From Bathymodiolus brooksi (taxonomy: Eukaryota; Mollusca; Bivalvia; Mytilida; Modiolidae): a DNA stretch of 64,000 nucleotides. The stretch covers positions 111,107,534 through 111,171,533 of the forward strand of contig OY804580.1 in assembly GCA_963680875.1 (NCBI GenBank). Direction: 5' to 3'. Within the stretch, counting starts at the first letter, position 1, and every line of letters starts with the position of its first letter. The notes beneath the pieces were generated by a model, which searched no databases, was not told where the DNA came from, and was given only the letters and a program-made list of their open reading frames with translations. This document shows, piece after piece, positions 52,201 through 61,200 of this stretch. The translations under genes were made by a program, and so were the position numbers.

Positions 52201-55200
52201 TGAGAATGGATTTCTCAGAGCAATGTTGTAGCTAAGGCACCAAGAGTAAGGAGGGACCATTGTGAGAATGGATTTCTCAGAGCAATGTTGTATCTAAGGC
52301 ACCAAGAGTAAGGAGGGACCATTGTGAGAATGGATTTCTCAGAGCAATGTTGTATCTAAGGCACCAAGAGTAAGGAGGGACCATTGTGAGAATGGATTTC
52401 TCAGAGCAATGTTGTATCTAAGGCACCAAGAGTAAGGAGGGACCATTGTGAGAATGGATTTCTCAGAGCAATGTTGTATCTAAGGCACCAAGAGTAAGTA
52501 GGGACCATTGTGAGAATGGATTTCTCAGAGCAATGTTGTATCTAAGGCACCAAGAGTAAGGAGGGACCATTGTGAGAATGGATTTCTCAGAGCAATGTTG
52601 TATCTAAGGCACCAAGAGTAAGGAGGGACCATTGTGAGAATGGATTTCTCAGAGCAATGTTGTATCTAAGGCACCAAGAGTAAGGAGGGACCATTGTGAG
52701 AATGGATTTCTCAGAGCAATGTTGTATCTAAGGCACCAAGAGTAAGGAGGGACCATTGTGAGAATGGATTTCTCAGAGCAATGTTGTATCTAAGGCACCA
52801 AGAGTAAGGAGGGACCATTGTGAGAATGGATTTCTTAGAGCAATGTTGTATCTAAGGCACCAAGAGTAAGGAGGGACCATTGTGAGAATGGATTTCTCAG
52901 AGCAATGTTGTATCTAAGGCACCAAGAGTAAGGAGGGACCATTGTGAGAATGGATTTCTCAGAGCAATGTTGTATCTAAGGCACCAAGAGTAAGGAGGGA
53001 CCATTGTGAGAATGGATTTCTCAGAGCAATGTTGTATCTAAGGCACCAAGAGTAAGGAGGGACCATTGTGAGAATGGATTTCTCAGAGCAATGTTGTATC
53101 TAAGGCACCAAGAGTAAGGAGGGACCATTGTGAGAATGGATTTCTCAGAGCAATGTTGTATCTAAGGCACCAAGAGTAAGGAGGGACCATTGTGAGAATG
53201 GATTTCTCAGAGCAATGTTGTATCTAAGGCACCAAGAGTAAGGAGGGACCATTGTGAGAATGGATTTCTCAGAGCAATGTTGTATCTAAGGCACCAAGAG
53301 TAAGGAGGGACCATTGTGAGAATGGATTTCTCAGAGCAATGTTGTATCTAAGGCACCAAGAGTAAGGAGGGACCATTGTGAGAATGGATTTCTCAGAGCA
53401 ATGTTGTATCTAAGGCACTAAGAGTAAGGAGGGACCATATTTTTATGTTGAGTTTTCAAAGGTAATAGCTTATATGAGTTTGAGATAAAACTAATTTTGA
53501 CTTTATGGAACAATAATTCTTATATAACCAGACTATGAACATTTTATTTCCTTCTAGACACAACAACAGCAGTTACAAGTGAAGTGTTTGCAGCTACAAG
53601 AGGGCTGTTGATGATTCTATATGAAAGAGACTGTAGGAGGAGTTATGCTCCAAAAAACCATTGGCTAATTAGGTAATTTATTGTGTGCTTTGCATGAAAG
53701 TTTTCATATATTTATTTTGTTTAATTCATTCTTCTACATTTTTCAAATGATTGTTAACAGATTTGAAATATTAATTTAAAGACAAGATTTTACAGTATCA
53801 TTTTTTTTAGAAATTTATTTATGTACCTCTTTTAAAAAGTGAAAATGAATTTTAATTTTGCAATGCAACAATTTTGTATGTTGTATTAATGATTTAAATG
53901 TGTGTGTAGTATCTTATTGCTCTTTAGTAATTAGTAAGATGTGAATGTAAATGAATATCTAACATTGCACTTGCACACAAATTAAAGTGAAGAATGGTGC
54001 ATTTATTGCTGTTCTTCATATAACAATTACATTAGGGTCTTCAATAATAAGCACAACTCATACCCTTAAATGACTGTGAAATGACCCCTAGCCTATTGTG
54101 GGGTGACACTGATTACTCCTGTTAATAAATCCTTCTTTATTATTTCAGTGCTATTTGGTGTACAGTAGTTGCCATTAGTAACAACAGTAATTTAATTTAT
54201 TAGAACTTTGATTAATTTGTCTCAAATTTTTTATATATTTTTTTATATATCAACAGAGATATAAAGCCATCAGTATTTATAACAGAGTTAGAAAAGGGGA
54301 AGAAACCTGCTGTTTTCTTGATGCAGAGATTACCACATATTATTCCATTCTCTGAGGTAACTAAATATATTTATCCTGCACTTATCCTATTTGAACAGGC
54401 AAATTTCATTGACCTGATAAATTTTTGTTATATACTATGGGTAGTATATACCATTCATATAGATATAGTACTATCGCTATGGGTCGGTGTCTGGAAATTT
54501 TTATGCTTGAGGGGTTATATTGAACATATATACAATATAGGTGTATTGACGGTAAATATAGAATTTATGCGGCGAGGCTTAGAAACGGGAGAAAGACGAG
54601 CTTTAGCGAGTTTTTATATCCGTTTCGTGCCAAGCCACATAAATTCTATATTTATCGTCAATACACCAATATTGTATTTATCCTGCAATAAAATTTGCAA
54701 GAAAAAAAATGTTATTTAATTTAATAATAAAAAAAAAAGATGATGGAAATCCCCTTGATACCTCAATATTAGTTCCGGTAAGGGGTGTGGCTTAATAGCT
54801 GTATTAGGCTAATGTGAAAACTGTTATTATGACAGGGGTGTGGCTTAATAGCTTTATTAGGCTAGTGTGAAAAGTGTTATTATGACAGGGGTGTGGCTTA
54901 ATAGCTTTATTAGGCTAATGTGAAAAGTGTTATTATGACAGGGGTGTGGCTTAATAGCTTTATTAGGCTAGTGTGAAAAGTGTTATTATGACAGGGGTGT
55001 GGCTTAATAGCTTTATTAGGCTAATGTGAAAAGTGTTATTATGACGGGTGTGGCTTAATAGCTTTATTAAGCTGATGTGAAAAGTGTTATTATGACAGGG
55101 GTGTGGCTTAATAGCTTTATTAGGCTAGTGTGAAAAGTGTTATTATGACAGGGGTGTGGCTTAATAGCTTTATTAGGCTAGTGTGAAAAGTGTTATTATG

Positions 55201-58200
55201 ACAGGGGTGTGGCTTAATAGCTTTATTAGGCTAATGTCAAAAGTGTTATTATGACAGGGGTGTGGCTTAATAGCTTTATTAGGCTAATGTGAAAAGTGTT
55301 ATTATGACACTGTCATAATAAAGCAACAGTTTATTTCAACCCATTTATTATGACAAAAAATAACCCAATTGCAGGATAAAACCCAGTGTCAGTTTTGGTT
55401 GAATTTTGACGACTAGACATTTGACTACCCCTTTTTTTTTATGTTTTTTAATTGCCCTACGTTGTATAAAATTTAATATAAGTCTTTTGTAGGATACATT
55501 TAATTGCTTGTAACAAAGTAACATGACAGATGCCACATGTGGAACAGGAACTGCTTACCCTTCCGGAGCACCTGATTTCAACCACGGTTTTTAGTGTGGT
55601 TCGTGTTGCTCAATCTGTAGTATTCTGTGGAATGTTTTGTAGATCATTCTTTGTCCTTTTGGCTATTGTATTGTCTGTCCTTCTTTGATTTACAACTTCT
55701 GATTATCCCTTTGGTACCTTCAATCATTTCTTTAGTGAGCTTTTAAAAGAGTATCGTATATATATATATGTATATACTTCTTGTATCACCACATATGAAC
55801 TCTTAAGAGCTATGTATTCAAAACATCATCTAGATTTTTTTCATATTTTCAGAGAGTAAAATTATTTAGAAGAAATGTTGTTAAAGAAAAAGAAGCCATG
55901 GGACTAACAGAATCAGCCTGTACTTCTCCCCAATCCACGTTGATATCTGTACACAGGTCTAGAATTGTAGAGGTAAATATAAAATATTTTAAGGATTGAC
56001 GGTGTGCAGTAAGATTTACAGAATCAGCCTCTTTAGGGTTCAGTCACTTGATTTTTTACATTGAACAAAATAATATTATTTGGTTTGGCAATGCAATCAG
56101 GATTTTACTGTAAATATTGTAATGTAGTATGAACTAGCAGCTAACTGTTCTATAGTTGAAGCATATTTTATTGTTTAAAAACGTGACAATAGAATCAGAC
56201 TAACTGGTCTATTGTACATACATGAAAACAGACCTTTAGAAATAACATGTCTGACAGTTTGTTTACTGATTAAATACTTTATATTTTATAACAGGACGGG
56301 TACAGACAGTTAGCACAGTTACCACCCAAGTCCATGAAAGGTCTCATCAGAGTCAAATTTATTAATGAACAGGTAATACTTTATGTACCAGGATAACTTT
56401 CATTATCAACATTAGCACTAAAGTTGTGAGTTCAAGCCCTGTTCATGGTGAGATGTACTCGATAAAACATTATGTGATAAAGTTTGTCAGTTACTTGTGA
56501 CAGGTCGGTGATTTTCTCCTGGTACTCCGGTTCCTCCATTAATAAAACTGACCGCCACGATATAGCTGAAATATTGTTGAAAGTGGCGTTAAACACCATA
56601 AACCATAATGGTTCACTCACATTATTGTAAGTCCAATTGTGACTGAAATGAAGGACAGCAATAAAAAATCATGCTCCTTTACTTTTTTGTTCCTAGTTGT
56701 AAAATGGGATCTTCTCTCCATTTACATGTACACCTCAATAAATCTCTTGCTATTAAATTTCTATTTTTAAACAGATAAAGAAAATTATTAATTTTTAACT
56801 TTTCAAAAATGATGTACGATAAATGATTTTTCTTTTTAACAACAATAATTAATTTAAGGTCAAAGCATATACAACAGTTCCTTTCTTTATTTGGTTTCCT
56901 TGCTGTACAAAATTTTTTTCTATTTTTTTTAAGTCCATATTCTGGTATGTCCCCAAATTTTTATGAAAATTTCTTAGTTTTAAAAGATATAGTAAAAAGC
57001 AAAAAAACTTTTTTACTTTTCAAAAATTATGTAAGATCAATTATTTTTCTTTTCATGAAAATAATGACTTTATATATACCACACATTTCCTCATGTAAAA
57101 TTTGACCTGTAGCGGTAGTTCTATAATCATGGAATTAATTTTCAGGGTTTGGATGAAGCTGGAATAGATCAAGATGGAGTGTTTAAAGAATTTTTAGAAG
57201 AAACTATTGCCAGGGTATTTGATCCATCTCTGAATATGTTTAAGGTAAATATATATTTATATTTACTACACTATGTCAAGATTGATGACAGGCTTTATGT
57301 TGAATTAATTGAGCAGTCATATTACTGTATAACGTGCCATTCCAGTGTGTGCAACGTTTACTAATTTGGGAAAAAACACAAAATATTTTCTACGTCATTT
57401 CTTGTCCAAAAAAAAAAAAAAAAATGCATTCTTATATGGATTTAAATTTAATTTTTGGAATTGTTTAGCAAATTACCATGATTACGCGAAAATGTGCACC
57501 TTAAAATAATAAGACACTATAAAATATGTGATCGCAGTAAAATGTAGTTTTTGAAATTATAGTAAAAACCTGGACTGGGTTGCACAAAGTACAATTAAAG
57601 TTAATTTACTATTAAAAGTACAATTAAAATTTATAGTGAATTAAGTCTGTTGCTCAAACGTCAATTAACGTTAATAGACTATTAACTTTCTAATATATTT
57701 AATTCTTAATTGTAAATTAAACATGGATGCCATGCAGGTACTTATGTCGCTTCATACCAACAATCACCGTCATAGACAACTGACAGTGAATGATTTGACA
57801 GAACGGGAACCTTTTTCCCGATATAAATTTAGGAGAAATACAATTTATTTAAATTAAAAAATGTAAGATAACAAACATCATACGAGATGACACAGGTATA
57901 TCCAATGGCCAAGTGATCACACTATCAAACTTTCCAATCGATTTTGATACGATATTTTTTATAAATATTTAACAATCATCAGGTCCTTGAAAACAAGTCG
58001 GGGTATGAATATGAACAGGATCAAATCCTGTAAATAAATAAAAAACAAACATTATGAAAGTATTAGGGACGAGCTTTTCTCCTTGGTCTGGTTGTTGCTT
58101 CTCCGCTAAGCACGCAGCATTAAGGAGAAAGACCAAAGATTGGGTGGCTCTGAATCAGGATAAAGTGTCCGAGTGGGGCGACATATGTCTATCCCTGGAC

Positions 58201-61200
58201 TGTTGTTTCATTGAGCTAGCATTATAAAAATCCAACTAAGCATGTTGGTCTAGTACAAAGCGGACCTTATCATCATTTCATTGAAAATTAACTTGTTCTC
58301 CCTATGATATAGCTGAAGCAACAATCACTCACTCACTCCTTGGTCTGGAATTCATCATAACTGAAATAAGTAATCCTTTTTGATTCACTATCCTTAAAAT
58401 TACACATATTTAAGTATCTTGCAGTGTAGACTACATAAAAGAATCGGAAGATAGATGTTACCAAAAGTGTACAAATTATTAAAAGAAAGATTTCCAATGA
58501 AATACACAATTATCAGTACTTTTTTAATTTTAAAACTACCCCTTTTCATATGTAAAGCCAGAGTGAGCAGCCATGTATTTGTGTGTGAAGGGTTTCAATT
58601 TTGCCTCTAATTGTTACGACAGTGTATTTTTTTCATATTATTGACACAGTTGGCATTTTTCAAATGTGCATCTATATGACCATTATGGTGTCCAAAATAA
58701 TTTAATTTCCTTTTAAAGAGTTATATTTTTCTTCTAAATAAATAAACATATATTTTGGATGTTCAAAGGGGCATTTCAGAAAAAATACAATGTAGTCTTT
58801 CTCGACAACACGTTAATATGCAATAATTATGTCTCCCCTTCGAACAAAAGGGAGACATATTGTTTTAGTCTGATTTTTTCTTCCGCTTCCACTTCTTCTT
58901 CTTCTTCTTCTGCTTCTGCTTCTTCTTCTTCTGCTTCTGCTTCTTCTTCTTCTGCTTCTTCCACTTCTTCTCAGCGAAGCTTGTCCGGACCATAACTTTT
59001 TTGTCTTTCGAGATAGGTCAATGATATTTGGTATGTGGGTGCATGACCATACGGCGGTGTGTCGCGTACCGTAATGATCTTCGTTGGACCTTGACCTTTG
59101 ACCTCAAGGTCAAATAATTGTTTTTTTGAATAGTATTTTCTTGTCTGGGCCATAACATTTTTGTCTTTCGAGATAGGTCAATGATAATTGGTATGTGGGT
59201 GCATGACCATAAGGCGGTGTGTGGCGTACCATAATGACCTTCATGGGACCTTGACCTTTGACCTTAAGGTCAAATAATTGTTTTTTAAATAGTATCATTC
59301 AACTCATAATGTGTAACTTATTGTTGTACAGATGGCTGCATTAATGGGAGACATAAGTTTTAGGTATCTAAAACAGTTCTTCCTAGTTATTTAATTGATT
59401 TTTCTTACATTTTATATATGATTACGGTGTGGCATATTTAAATGAATATTGTGGATATACATGCAAAATCATTGCATACTTGTATTGTAATCGTTGTTAA
59501 AATCAGGAACTGATGATTATTTTTCATTTAATTGAATATTAGTTAAGATAGATAGATGTCTGCATTACGCATGAGCTCGGCAGAATACTTATTACAGAAA
59601 TATTATGGGTTTTTTGTGTTCTTTTGAAATGTTGCAAAAGCTGAAACGGAACAGTGAGGAAAGTAGGAAATAAACAAAATAACAAAAACTGATTTTATCA
59701 GAGAACAAGTGAACATTAAAATGTTCACTAAATTGATGCTTCAATTAAAATCAGATCAAATTTCTTTTACCGTTCTCATCAGACCGTCAGAAATAGAACG
59801 CCAACCGTTTTTTAAATGATTTTTTTATTCGACTTTTGTATTCACATCATAATATTTTTACCGAAAGCATATCGCAAGGAAATATCGGATGGGAAACCGG
59901 ATCGTGTGACAGCACCTTTACGGTTCCGCAGCTACTTTTGCAGCAACCTGCCATATTCAAAAAATCATTGAACTTCGTCCTAATAAAACGTGCAAGTTAT
60001 TTCTACAGCTATTGTCAGAAAAAAAACTAGAGATTTAAAAGAAATTGCTAACTAAAGCTTGGCGCTGTAATGAATTATGGGATCAGTTTTTACTTAATTG
60101 AAGGTTAATTTACTATTAATTAATAGACAGTCTAATTGACGGTCAAGCAATGCTATTAACTCATACTATTAACTAATTTACAATTAGCAATTTAATTGAC
60201 TAATAAATCTTAATTCACTATTAACTTAATTGATGTTTGTGCAACCCAGTCCTGTATATAAAGGGCATACAAGGGAACTGTAAACATGCCTTCTTTATCT
60301 TTATCTTTATAAAGATGTTTTAAATACATGTATCATTTGGAAAATAAAAAGACAGTATAAATAGAGGTACTCTTTATTAAAAGTGATTCAATTAATTTTA
60401 ATGTAAATAATATTAGGCCATTTTGATTGACAGCATAATTTTAAAGTTGATGTTGTTTAGGGTTAAGGGTTATGGTGTTTAATTCCACTTTCAACAATAT
60501 TTCAGTTACATCGTGGCAGTCAGTTTTATTGGTGGAGTAAACTGGTGTACCTGTGAAAAACCATTGACCTGTCGCAAGTCACTGACAAACTTTATCACAT
60601 AATGTTGTATCGAGTACACTTCGCTAGATGTGTTTTAAGGATAATTATTTAAAGTTAATGATGCTAATAAATGATAACAAAAATCTAAAAGTAAACTCTT
60701 CATGGCTTTTTAGGATGCTTTCCAGAGTTATTCTCCCATAACATAATCAAAATAGCTTCACATTGCATTTATTATCAATTTTGATCCAGTTGTGTTCATT
60801 TGACTCATCAGTTACATAATCAAAATGACTTTTTAGTGTATTTTGTTATTTTCCAGGTGACATCAGAACAGAAACTTTATCCTTCTTCTACTTCATACAT
60901 TCAGGAAAACCACCTGCTATTATTTGAATTTGTAGGTAAAATGTTGGGGAAAGCTGTGTATGAGGTAAGAATCGTTAAAATTTTTATTCTTATTCATGTT
61001 AACAGTTTTCTCTATGATTAATCACAGAATTGTATTTTGATGCCAGCTGATTAAAATTTTATTATTATGGCATGTATCAGTTATTTATAAGTTTGTCTTC
61101 ATACTTAAGAAAATTGGACAAACAAGTCTGTTTTGTTGGATAATTTTTCACAATAGGTTTAATTAATCCTCAATCTCATTTCTAAAAAAATGCATGATTG

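Larger units (their letters stand above)
57573..60251. mobile_element. Composite 2.7-kb DNA-transposon-like element with inverted ends, UBE3B intron 23
   Basis: Ends GACTGGGTTGCACAAA and TTTGTGCAACCCAGTC are perfect 16-base inverted repeats, flanked by CTG on both sides (57570-57572, 60252-60254), a possible 3-base target duplication. Both ends continue inward with repeated TTAATTTACTATTAA-like words. No transposase is recognisable inside; two other repeats are nested within it. PIF/Harbinger-like affiliation is a guess from the 3-base duplication. Confidence 0.75.

Noticed and set aside
54318..54719. 133-residue + strand frame
   Set aside because: Only its first 13 codons are UBE3B exon 20; the rest reads through donor GTAACT into intron sequence and the inverted repeat.
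58759..58995. Ser-rich 78-residue protein
   Set aside because: Encoded by the CTTCTT microsatellite inside a mobile element.
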